From Bacteroidota bacterium (GTDB taxonomy: Bacteria; Bacteroidota; Bacteroidia; Chitinophagales; Chitinophagaceae), in assembly GCA_018266575.1 (NCBI GenBank), contig JAFEAE010000015.1:124001-188000 (forward strand): DNA of 64,000 nucleotides. Direction: 5' to 3'. The notes beneath the pieces are model-generated. The model was not told the DNA's origin. It ran no database searches and saw only the letters and a list, made by a program, of their open reading frames with translations. A program made the translations under genes and the position numbers. This document shows positions 36,288 through 43,763 of the stretch, one piece after another. The first letter of the stretch is position 1. Every line of letters starts with the position of its first letter.

Positions 36288-37670
36288 TTGCCTATGATTT
36301 CTGTTATTATACCTGCCTTAAACGAAGAAAAAACGATCCGTAAAGTTATTCGCCAGGCGAAACGCAACGAACTGGTCTCGGAGATTATCGTTGTTGACGA
36401 CAAATCAATGGACAATACCATAGCAGAAGCAAAAAAAGAAAATGTGCGCATTATTACGAGCACACAATTGGGAAAAGGTTTTTCCATGCGTGAAGGAATG
36501 ATGCTGGCGAAAAACGAGATCCTTGTTTTTTTGGATGCAGATATTCCCAACTATACCGCAGATATTGTGGAAAAACTTACCCAACCACTTGTGAATGATG
36601 AAGCGGATTTTGTAAAATCTTATTTTGAACGGCAGGCAGGCCGTGTCACTGAAATCTTAGTGAAGCCGTTGCTTGAATTTTTCTTTCCTTATTTGTTACA
36701 GTTCAGACAGCCATTGAGTGGAATGATCGCCGGAAAAAAATCATTCTTTGAAAAAGTGGAATTTGAAAATGATTATGGCGTGGATATCGGTTTGCTCATC
36801 GATATGCACAAAGTAAATGCACGCATCAAAGAAGTTTGTATCGGTGAAATTGAAAATGATATGCAACCGCTTCAGGCGCTCAGCCGCATGGCAAAACAGG
36901 TTGCCAATGCCATTTTTAAACGGGTAAATATTTTTGGAAATAAGAAGATAGGGCAGGAGGCAGAGTATGCGCAGATGATGCGTCAGCAGGTTGAATTCGC
37001 TACTAAAGAAATTGTGAAGCAACCGCAGAAAATGATTGTGTTTGATATGGATAATACACTGTTGCAGGGGAGTTTTATCCATACCGCTGCTGAACGTTTT
37101 GGTTTTAAAAAAGAATTGCTCGACATTATTGCTCATAATAAGAATGATTATATACGGACTACGAAAATTGCGCAGTTGCTGGAAGGAAAGGCATTTGCAG
37201 AACTGATCAATATTGTGGAATCTATTCCGATCATTGGCGATGCGGCACACGTGATACGTGAATTGCAGGCGCGGGGCTATGTGTGCGGCATCATCAGCGA
37301 CAGCTATCATTGCATCACCAATCATGTAAAAAATATACTTGGGCTTGACTTTACATTGAGCAATGAACTGGAGTTTAAGCAAAGTGTGGCTACCGGTGAA
37401 GTAAAAATCCCGTCACAATTATTGAAAGATAAATACAGCCAGTGCGAGCATGATCATTGCAAATCGAATATGTTCTTTCATATTCTCAACCGGTTTGGCA
37501 TCAGCAAAGAAAATACAATTGCAGTAGGAGATGGTGAGAACGATGTATGTATGGTGAAACTTGCAGGCAGTGGTGTATCTTTCAATTCAACAAATAAACT
37601 GATCGATGATGTGGCAGATTATGTAGTGAAGAATGATTCGCTGAGGCCGTTGCTGGAGATTGCGAGATGA
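36288..37670 (+). CDS. Fusion of GpgS-like glycosyltransferase and HAD phosphatase
   Basis: A 460-residue two-domain enzyme. Residues 1-235 are a GT-A glycosyltransferase: SVIIPALNEEKTI, IIVVDDKSMDNT, the metal motif FLDADIP, then VKSYFERQAGRVTEILVKPLL, QPLSGMIAG and YGVDIGLLIDM. This set matches glucosyl-3-phosphoglycerate synthases (GpgS, GT81) by memory. Residues about 248-460 are a SerB-type HAD phosphatase with DMDNTLL (Asp nucleophile 253, acid/base 255), the SDSYH motif II and GDGENDV motif IV. Together they could make a sugar phosphate ester and then remove the phosphate, giving glucosylglycerate or a similar compatible solute or glycolipid precursor. Donor and acceptor are inferred. 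It stands alone. Confidence 0.8.
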   Translation: MPMISVIIPALNEEKTIRKVIRQAKRNELVSEIIVVDDKSMDNTIAEAKKENVRIITSTQLGKGFSMREGMMLAKNEILVFLDADIPNYTADIVEKLTQPLVNDEADFVKSYFERQAGRVTEILVKPLLEFFFPYLLQFRQPLSGMIAGKKSFFEKVEFENDYGVDIGLLIDMHKVNARIKEVCIGEIENDMQPLQALSRMAKQVANAIFKRVNIFGNKKIGQEAEYAQMMRQQVEFATKEIVKQPQKMIVFDMDNTLLQGSFIHTAAERFGFKKELLDIIAHNKNDYIRTTKIAQLLEGKAFAELINIVESIPIIGDAAHVIRELQARGYVCGIISDSYHCITNHVKNILGLDFTLSNELEFKQSVATGEVKIPSQLLKDKYSQCEHDHCKSNMFFHILNRFGISKENTIAVGDGENDVCMVKLAGSGVSFNSTNKLIDDVADYVVKNDSLRPLLEIAR

Positions 37671-37884
37671 GAGGCGATGGTGGATGTTCGTTGGTTGATG
37701 GCCGGATGATGAATAGCAGCATTGTCATAATCATATTGTCAATGCAGCATCATACTTTTATTAATTAAGCTTGTGCTATACTCTGACATCTCACTTAGGA
37801 CTCTTCACTATTTGAAACATAATCCTTTTAATAATCGACTTCGCACTAACACACATCTTACATCTCACTTCTCACATCTAACAC

Positions 37885-38010
37885 TCAATGGCATCCCGTA
37901 TGCCCGAGCAGCCAGTAAATAATAAAGAAGATGAGGATGGTGCTTACACATCCGCCGCCTAATTTATGTGCGCCATAAGCCGCAATTAATGCCCGGAGCC
38001 AGTCTCTCAT
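37885..38010 (-). CDS. Small membrane protein, 41 residues
   Basis: An open frame of 41 residues begins MRDWLRALIAAYGAHKLGGG and continues with a hydrophobic helix (VSTILIFFIIYWLLG) and a short HTGCH end. Basic N-terminus, Gly-rich hinge and a single helix give it the look of a real small membrane protein. I believe similar short proteins occur in related genomes, but have no name for them. It lies between the GpgS-like fusion and dnaK on the opposite strand, in a 470-bp stretch otherwise without a gene. Confidence 0.6.
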   Translation of the reverse strand: MRDWLRALIAAYGAHKLGGGCVSTILIFFIIYWLLGHTGCH

Positions 38011-38144
38011 AATTTGATTTTTAGTGAATTGAAGTTAAACGTTTCCAGCCAATACTTTTCCGGGAATCCCTGTCAATTTTTCACTTTCCCGGCAATGGCA
38101 TAATGATTGACAATTAAGTGAGAACATTAAATTCATATACAATC

Positions 38145-40058
38145 ATGGGAAAGATAATAGGAATTGACCTTGGAACAACCAATAGTTGCGTAGCCGTAAT
38201 GGAAGGCAACGAACCGGTGGTTATTGCTAATGACGAAGGCAGGCGCACAACGCCGTCTGTTGTGGCTTTTCTGAAAAACGGAGAGCGCAAAGTAGGCGAC
38301 CCTGCTAAACGCCAGGCTATTACCAACCCGGTAAATACAATTATGTCAGTAAAGCGCTTTATGGGGCGCCGTTTTGACGAAGTGACCAGTGAGATCAGCC
38401 ATTGGAGCTATAAAGTAGTAAAAGGTGACAATAATACTTGCCGTATTGACATTGACGGCAGGCAGTATACGCCTCAGGAAATATCGGCAATGATCCTTCA
38501 GAAAATGAAGAAAACGGCTGAAGATTACCTGGGCAGCGAAGTGACCGAAGCAGTTATTACTGTTCCGGCATATTTTAATGATGCACAAAGGCAGGCTACC
38601 AAAGAAGCCGGTGAAATTGCAGGATTGAATGTTCGCAGGATCGTGAACGAACCTACTGCCGCAGCACTTGCTTATGGTTTGGATAAAGCAGGCAAAGATG
38701 AAAAGATCGCTGTATTCGACCTTGGTGGCGGTACGTTCGATATTTCTATTCTTGAATTAGGCGATGGCGTGTTTGAAGTGAAATCAACCAATGGTGACAC
38801 ACACCTTGGTGGTGATGATTTTGATAAAGTGGTTATGGATTGGCTCGCCGATGAATTCAAAAAAGATGAAAACGTTGACCTGCGCAAAGACCCGATGGCA
38901 TTGCAACGTTTGAAAGAAGCTGCAGAAAAAGCAAAAGTGGAATTGTCTTCTTCCAGCGAAACAGAGATCAATCTGCCATATATCACTGCGGTTGATGGTG
39001 TGCCGAAACACCTTGTTAAAAAACTTACCCGTGCAAAATTCGAACAGCTTTCAGATACATTATTTGAAAGATGCTTGAAACCTTGTGAGCAGGCATTGAA
39101 AGATGCAGGTTTAAGTGCTTCGCAGATTGATGAAGTGATATTGGTAGGAGGTAGCACCCGTATCCCGAAAGTGCAGGAAATTGTTGAGAAATTTTTTGGA
39201 AAGAAACCGAATAAAGGTGTTAACCCGGATGAAGTAGTTGCAATAGGTGCAGGTATCCAGGGTGCAGTGTTAACCGGTGAAGTAAAAGATGTGTTGTTGC
39301 TTGATGTAACGCCACTTTCTCTCGGTATTGAAACAATGGGTGGGGTGATGACTCGTTTGATCGACTCAAACACAACCATCCCTACTAAAAAATCAGAAGT
39401 ATTTTCTACAGCAAGCGATAACCAACCTGGTGTACAGATCCATGTATTGCAGGGCGAGCGTCCGATGGCTTCGCAAAACAAAAGCCTCGGTATGTTCAAC
39501 CTCGATGGCATTCCGCCAGCACCACGTGGTGTTCCGCAGATCGAAGTGATCTTTGATATTGATGCGAATGGATTGTTGCACGTTACTGCAAAAGATAAAG
39601 GCACCGGCAAAGAACAGAAGATACGCATTGAAGCGGGCAGCGGGTTAAGCAAAGAAGAAGTGGAAAAAATGAAAGCAGAAGCGAAAGCAAATGAATCTAC
39701 AGACAAAGCTGCACGTGAAAAAGTAGATAAAGTGAATCAGGCAGACAGCCTTATTTTCCAGACTGAAAAACAGCTGAAAGAATATGGCGATAAGATTCCT
39801 GCAGATAAGAAAGCGCCAATTGAAACCGCGTTAAACAAGCTGAGGGAAGCGCATAAATCACAAGACATTGCAGCGATAGATACAGCAGTTGCGGAAATGA
39901 ATAACGCATGGACAGCAGCTTCTGAAGAATTGTACAAAGCAACCCAGGCTGCAGGTGCGCAACAACCGGGAGCAGATACTACTAACGGTAATGCACAAGC
40001 GAATTCAGGCAGTGGTTCTGAAAATGTAACTGATGCCGAGTTTGAAGAAGTGAAATAA
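38145..40058 (+). CDS. dnaK: Chaperone DnaK (Hsp70)
   Basis: A 637-residue Hsp70 from the ATG at 38145 ([19 protein letters not shown]); the in-frame GTG at 38118 is not needed. The ATPase domain has the phosphate loops [14 protein letters not shown] and [14 protein letters not shown], the linker is [15 protein letters not shown], and the substrate domain ends in a lid and a Gly/Asn/Gln/Ala-rich tail with DAEFEEVK. It refolds and protects proteins with DnaJ and GrpE, which are not in the window. A terminator follows. Confidence 0.98.
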   Translation: MGKIIGIDLGTTNSCVAVMEGNEPVVIANDEGRRTTPSVVAFLKNGERKVGDPAKRQAITNPVNTIMSVKRFMGRRFDEVTSEISHWSYKVVKGDNNTCRIDIDGRQYTPQEISAMILQKMKKTAEDYLGSEVTEAVITVPAYFNDAQRQATKEAGEIAGLNVRRIVNEPTAAALAYGLDKAGKDEKIAVFDLGGGTFDISILELGDGVFEVKSTNGDTHLGGDDFDKVVMDWLADEFKKDENVDLRKDPMALQRLKEAAEKAKVELSSSSETEINLPYITAVDGVPKHLVKKLTRAKFEQLSDTLFERCLKPCEQALKDAGLSASQIDEVILVGGSTRIPKVQEIVEKFFGKKPNKGVNPDEVVAIGAGIQGAVLTGEVKDVLLLDVTPLSLGIETMGGVMTRLIDSNTTIPTKKSEVFSTASDNQPGVQIHVLQGERPMASQNKSLGMFNLDGIPPAPRGVPQIEVIFDIDANGLLHVTAKDKGTGKEQKIRIEAGSGLSKEEVEKMKAEAKANESTDKAAREKVDKVNQADSLIFQTEKQLKEYGDKIPADKKAPIETALNKLREAHKSQDIAAIDTAVAEMNNAWTAASEELYKATQAAGAQQPGADTTNGNAQANSGSGSENVTDAEFEEVK

Positions 40059-40112
40059 GTTGTCTGAACCGGGATTTGTGGGATTAGAGTGAGATTAATA
40101 AGATAATAAAAG

Positions 40113-40137
40113 CTCTCGCATATTGCGGGAGTTTTTT
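40113..40137 (+). terminator. Rho-independent terminator of dnaK
   Basis: CTCTCGCA pairs with TGCGGGAG (one G-U) across a TAT loop, followed by six T. It lies 55 bp beyond the dnaK stop. Confidence 0.85.
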
Positions 40138-40354
40138 ATTTCTGATGTATGATTTAACGATTTCTGATTTCTGAGTAATTGCAAATGTTATTATTCGAAA
40201 TATTTTATAATAAAATTTCATAGCCTTCATTCATTCAAAAAAATCAAAGTCCAAATAACAGAAATCGTAAATCCCAATTCGTATTTCGTAAATTGATTAT
40301 CATATACATACAATTGGATTAATTCCTGTCTTAACAAATTTTTTAGCTTTTTCG

Positions 40355-40386
40355 TTTGCACATTACCGTGAAATAATGTACTTTTG
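40355..40386 (+). promoter_or_regulatory. Strong Bacteroidota promoter of a small gene
   Basis: TTTG (40355-40358), a 20-bp spacer and TACTTTTG (40379-40386) match the consensus. The downstream ATG is at 40534, which leaves a leader of about 140 nt. The 215 bp between the dnaK terminator and this promoter hold no gene. Confidence 0.7.
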
Positions 40387-40533
40387 CACTCGAATTGAGC
40401 AACTGATTAGTTCAAGTATATACTACAACAGGGCGATTTAAAATAATCTTGCACTTTCTTTTTCTAACGATTCTTATAGTGTTTTCTCCCTTTGCTCATT
40501 CATAAATTTTTGATTAACAAAAAACAGATAGTT

Positions 40534-40734
40534 ATGAACAGTAATGTTATGCCTTCTATTGTACAAATGGAAGAGGAAGTATTAAGACAATTAGTTACAG
40601 AAGTAAAAGAAACAGTAGCAACAGATTTTCAAGTGCGCAAAACCGCAAAAAAACCATCCTTTGGAATCGTAAACCTATGGAACGTTCAACGGAAAATGAA
40701 ATCTGCATCTCTGCCTTTCAGCAGGGTTATATAA
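40534..40734 (+). CDS. Small conserved-looking protein, 66 residues
   Basis: From the ATG at 40534 the product is 66 residues (start MNSNVMPSIVQMEEEVLRQL). The first half is an acidic amphipathic helix (EEEVLRQLVTEVKETVATDF); the second is basic (VRKTAKKPSFGIVNLWNVQRKMKSAS). No signal peptide or membrane helix. It has its own consensus promoter, a 140-nt leader and a perfect terminator 29 bp after the stop, so it is a well-expressed single-gene unit. I do not recognise a family. An in-frame start 42 bp upstream (TTG or ATG-less) is less likely. Confidence 0.65.
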   Translation: MNSNVMPSIVQMEEEVLRQLVTEVKETVATDFQVRKTAKKPSFGIVNLWNVQRKMKSASLPFSRVI

Positions 40735-40762
40735 TACTTTTGTACATATTGTTTTAGTTGTG

Positions 40763-40789
40763 AACCGGCAATCAGTTGCCGGTTTTTTT
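40763..40789 (+). terminator. Rho-independent terminator of the small gene
   Basis: A perfect 9-bp stem AACCGGCAA / TTGCCGGTT with a TCAG loop, followed by a T run. It ends right at the stop of the convergent MutS-like gene (40793), so it may serve both strands in part. Confidence 0.85.
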
Positions 40790-40792
40790 ATT

Positions 40793-42571
40793 TTAGATGA
40801 TGTCCATTTTCTTCATCAGGAAAGAAGCATTTTTGTTTTTTGCTACGCCACGTTGAAGTTTATAATCAAAATGCAGTGTATCATTTTCAATCACGCTTTC
40901 AAAACACCAGTTGCTGATTTTTTGCGGGAACTCATTTTCCAAACTACTTAAAGCAAGATCATGTGTAGCAAAAAGCGAGAGGCAATTATAGTGAAGTAAT
41001 TTCCGGATGAATTGCTCCGAGCCATGTGTTTTGTCTTCTGAATTTGTGCCTCTCAATATTTCATCGATCAATACCAAAGCCGGTTTGCCATTTTGTAATT
41101 GCAGGATGATCTGTTGTAATCTTTTTAATTCTGCCATAAAATACGACGTATGCTCCTGCAAAGAATCACTGATACGTATCGACGAAAAAATATGCATTGG
41201 TGAAAAAACAAATGACGCAGCACAAACCGGTGCGCCGCATTGTGCCAATAATAAGTTGACACCAATCGTCCGCAGAAAAGTTGTTTTGCCCGACATATTG
41301 GAGCCGGTAACGAGTTGTAAGGTATCTTTCTCGCCAATAACAAAATCATTTACCACTCTTTCCCCTGCATGGATTAACGGATGCGCTGCTGCAACTGCCT
41401 GTATCAGCAATTTATCTTTTGCAACTAACGGATATGTATAATCGGGATTGTTGAATGCAAATGTTGCAAACGAATTCAGGCATTCAATCTCGCCAACACA
41501 ATGGATCCAATCTTCAAATTTCTCTTTATAATTTTCTTTCCAGTCTTCAAGCATTGAAAGGATTTGCAGGTCATACAAAAAAATACTGTTGAAAAATAAC
41601 GCCACCAATAAATTCAATCGCTGGTCAAAGAATGAACTTAGCCGTGCGAGTTGTTTGATTGCCCTTACAGCTTCAACGGTTGTCCCCTGCATCTTTTTTA
41701 ATTCGTCGGATGATCCGGTATCTACTGAATTAAAGACATTTAATATGGAAGCATACTGGCCCAATATTTCCTGCTTTTTTGAAATTAATTGGTGCTGTTC
41801 ATTGATATATCTAAGATATCTTCCTGTTAGCAATAAAGCAGCGCCTGCTCCATATAATATGAACGTCAGTTCATCTGTTGCGAGGTAATAGAAGAATGCA
41901 AAGAGATTGAATGCGGGCAATATCCATCGCACAATTTTCCACCACCTTTGATGGATGATCCGGCTTTTTGTTTTCAACCAATCAGTAATGCTATCCAGTG
42001 TTGCTTTTTCTTCCACATACAATAATCCGTTTGCAGTTAATAGCTGACGTTTTTCTGTTTGGGTAGCAAGCGTTTTAACTGCCTGCTGGTATCTTTCAAT
42101 ATTTTCTTTTAATAAAATCCCCTTGCGTAATAATTCTGCCAATTTTGAGGAACCATGAAGCGTTGTGGTGCGGTTCAATAAATGAAAAAGTGAAGATTGC
42201 CCGAATACATCAAGGTCATCAAAATATGAACCTGCAACAAGAAAAGATTGGCCATTATCAAATTGGTTGGGTTTGTTTTGAAGGATATCGTTTTCATTAG
42301 TGTTTATGAAGAGTAGTTTTTCATTGAGCGCTAATTGCTTTTTTAATTTTAAACTTATTGATACAAGTATGCTGAAAATGATGAGGAGAATAAATGCCGA
42401 TAATAAAAAAAGGCTCCCTGTTTTTGTGAAATGGAAATACAGAAACAGTATCGCGAGGGAAAAAAAAATTAACCTGAAAAAAGAGATCCTCGTTATTGTT
42501 TTCCTTAAGCCTTCAGCCTTTTGACTGTACGAACTGACCTTATCATTATAAAATGATTCCAGTGGTTGCAT
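40793..42571 (-). CDS. Membrane-anchored MutS-like ATPase
   Basis: A 592-residue protein from the ATG at 42571 (MQPLESFYNDKVSS); the longer frame to 42688 runs through the preceding terminator. Two hydrophobic helices near residues 28-75 (SFFRLIFFSLAILFLYF) and two more near 215-260 (TDELTFILYGAGAALLL) flank a MutS core-like helical region. The C-terminal half is the MutS ATPase: TGSNMSGKTTFLRTIG (Walker A, near 425), LVLIDEILRGTNSEDK (Walker B and signature) and LFATHDLALS. There is no mismatch-recognition domain and no Smr domain. It is therefore not MutS1 or MutS2; function is unknown, and membrane location is unusual for the fold. Confidence 0.85.
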   Translation of the reverse strand: MQPLESFYNDKVSSYSQKAEGLRKTITRISFFRLIFFSLAILFLYFHFTKTGSLFLLSAFILLIIFSILVSISLKLKKQLALNEKLLFINTNENDILQNKPNQFDNGQSFLVAGSYFDDLDVFGQSSLFHLLNRTTTLHGSSKLAELLRKGILLKENIERYQQAVKTLATQTEKRQLLTANGLLYVEEKATLDSITDWLKTKSRIIHQRWWKIVRWILPAFNLFAFFYYLATDELTFILYGAGAALLLTGRYLRYINEQHQLISKKQEILGQYASILNVFNSVDTGSSDELKKMQGTTVEAVRAIKQLARLSSFFDQRLNLLVALFFNSIFLYDLQILSMLEDWKENYKEKFEDWIHCVGEIECLNSFATFAFNNPDYTYPLVAKDKLLIQAVAAAHPLIHAGERVVNDFVIGEKDTLQLVTGSNMSGKTTFLRTIGVNLLLAQCGAPVCAASFVFSPMHIFSSIRISDSLQEHTSYFMAELKRLQQIILQLQNGKPALVLIDEILRGTNSEDKTHGSEQFIRKLLHYNCLSLFATHDLALSSLENEFPQKISNWCFESVIENDTLHFDYKLQRGVAKNKNASFLMKKMDII

Positions 42572-42592
42572 ATAACGGGTATTGCATGAAAT

Positions 42593-42616
42593 AAAAAATG
42601 CTACCCGAAGGTAGCA
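42593..42616 (-). terminator. Rho-independent terminator of the 51-residue gene
   Basis: On the minus strand TGCTACC pairs with GGTAGCA across TTCG, followed by six T. It lies 31 bp beyond the stop codon of the small gene at 42648 and just before the MutS-like gene. Confidence 0.85.
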
Positions 42617-42647
42617 CTTTGAAATATGTTGGTGAAAGGATGGCTCC

Positions 42648-42803
42648 TTACATGATGTCAAGCGCCTTTGCAAAATAGGTACATACAAATGGAAGTACTA
42701 AAATACAAACCCCGCCGATTACCTGGTATAATAAAAAGAATGCAGCTACAGATAAAAGAAAAAGGAACCAATATAGCCCTGTCGATTTTTTTGTATTCTC
42801 CAT
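42648..42803 (-). CDS. Small membrane protein, 51 residues
   Basis: An open frame of 51 residues starts MENTKKSTGLYWFLFLLSVA and has two hydrophobic segments (about 10-25 and 28-46) ending in FAKALDIM. A fitting promoter (TTTG-N20-TATTTTAG) lies upstream and a strong terminator follows, so transcription as a single small gene is well supported. No family is recognised. Confidence 0.65.
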   Translation of the reverse strand: MENTKKSTGLYWFLFLLSVAAFFLLYQVIGGVCILVLPFVCTYFAKALDIM

Positions 42804-42818
42804 TTTTAAAATTTTGCG

Positions 42819-42850
42819 CTAAAATAATGCAAAACCATCAATGTGCCAAA
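42819..42850 (-). promoter_or_regulatory. Likely promoter of the 51-residue gene
   Basis: On the minus strand TTTG (42850-42847), a 20-bp spacer and TATTTTAG (42826-42819), one base off the -7 consensus. The start codon is 16 bp downstream. Confidence 0.45.
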
Positions 42851-42877
42851 GTTGAAAAATTATTACCCGTTATTTTA

Positions 42878-42946
42878 TTTCACGCAGAGGCGCAAAGCAA
42901 TCTTGTAAAATAATTTCTTTGCGTCCTCAGAGAACTCTGCGTGAAA
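42878..42946. repeat. Inverted repeat with bulged arm
   Basis: TTTCACGCAGAG (42878-42889) pairs with CTCTGCGTGAAA (42935-42946), and inside it CGCAAAG pairs with CTTTGCG (42917-42923) across a one-sided bulge. It starts the 3' flank of the leftward SDR gene at 42966. Confidence 0.75.
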
Positions 42947-42965
42947 AATATTTTAAATAGAAAGC

Positions 42966-43619
42966 TCACCTCACTCTCCGTATATCCGAAATTTCGATCA
43001 CCCGTGTTCCCGGAAAAGGATTTTTAATAGCAAAAAGCAGCGTCTTTAATATTTGTGTCAGTTTGATCAACCGCAATGCCTTTGCTTTTTCTGAAGTTGG
43101 CGGAAGTATTTCCAATAATTTAAAGAGCGGTTGAAAAAGTAATGGCCAGTAGTGCCCCGGGCCAACAACATACCACGGGCGTATAAATGTTGCACGCAAC
43201 CCGCTCAACATGATCTCTTCTTCTGCTTCAGCACGGCATTGCTGGTATTCACGCATAATACGTGTGGGCGTTTGTGCAACACTGATATATACGAAATGGC
43301 TGACACCGGCTTCTTCAGCAGCTGCTACAGAAGCTTTCACGGAAGCAAGGTCTATTGTGCGGAACAATTCTTTTTTCTTAGGCCCGGGATGGGGAACGCC
43401 AAGCAACTGCACAAAAATATCTCCTTTTGAAATGGCTGATTTGAATGTTGAAGGATCGAACGGGTCAGCTATGATTGGCTGGCAGCCTTGCGGAAGTTTG
43501 CACTCAGACCCTTGCCTCACCAATGCTTTTACCGTATAATTTTTTGCAAGCAGTAAATTAATCAACCGGCGCCCAATATAACCCGTGCCCCCGGTTACGA
43601 AAATTGTTTTCATTTTCAA
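42966..43619 (-). CDS. Atypical SDR / NAD(P)-binding protein
   Basis: A 217-residue Rossmann protein with VTGGTGYIGRRLINLLL at the N-terminus (the Met at 43613 is an equally good start). It has the pattern of NmrA- and UDP-sugar-epimerase-like atypical SDRs: VKALVRQGSE, GDIFVQLLGVPHPGPKK, ASVAAAEEAGVSHFVYIS and RATFIRPWYVVGPGHYWP. A Tyr-x3-Lys motif is not obvious, so it may bind NADPH without acting as a normal dehydrogenase. It stands alone, leftward. Confidence 0.8.
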   Translation of the reverse strand: MKMKTIFVTGGTGYIGRRLINLLLAKNYTVKALVRQGSECKLPQGCQPIIADPFDPSTFKSAISKGDIFVQLLGVPHPGPKKKELFRTIDLASVKASVAAAEEAGVSHFVYISVAQTPTRIMREYQQCRAEAEEEIMLSGLRATFIRPWYVVGPGHYWPLLFQPLFKLLEILPPTSEKAKALRLIKLTQILKTLLFAIKNPFPGTRVIEISDIRRVR

Positions 43620-43763
43620 GCTGTTCTTATGTCGTTAGATACGGGTTTCCGGTAGAAGCAATTAATCTTATAGAGTCGGTCTTTTATTATAAATTCGCTG
43701 CATAATGTACGATAAACACATTGTACAGGATTTAAAGGATTTATCAAATATATTTCTTTACAG

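Noticed and set aside
38672..39706. 344-codon open frame on the minus strand opposite dnaK
   Set aside because: It is fully inside dnaK, a strongly conserved gene, and arises from its codon use; no motif or start region supports it.
40793..42688. Full-length frame of the MutS-like protein starting at 42688
   Set aside because: It would read through the terminator hairpin of the preceding small gene; the ATG at 42571 follows that terminator and starts a sensible protein.
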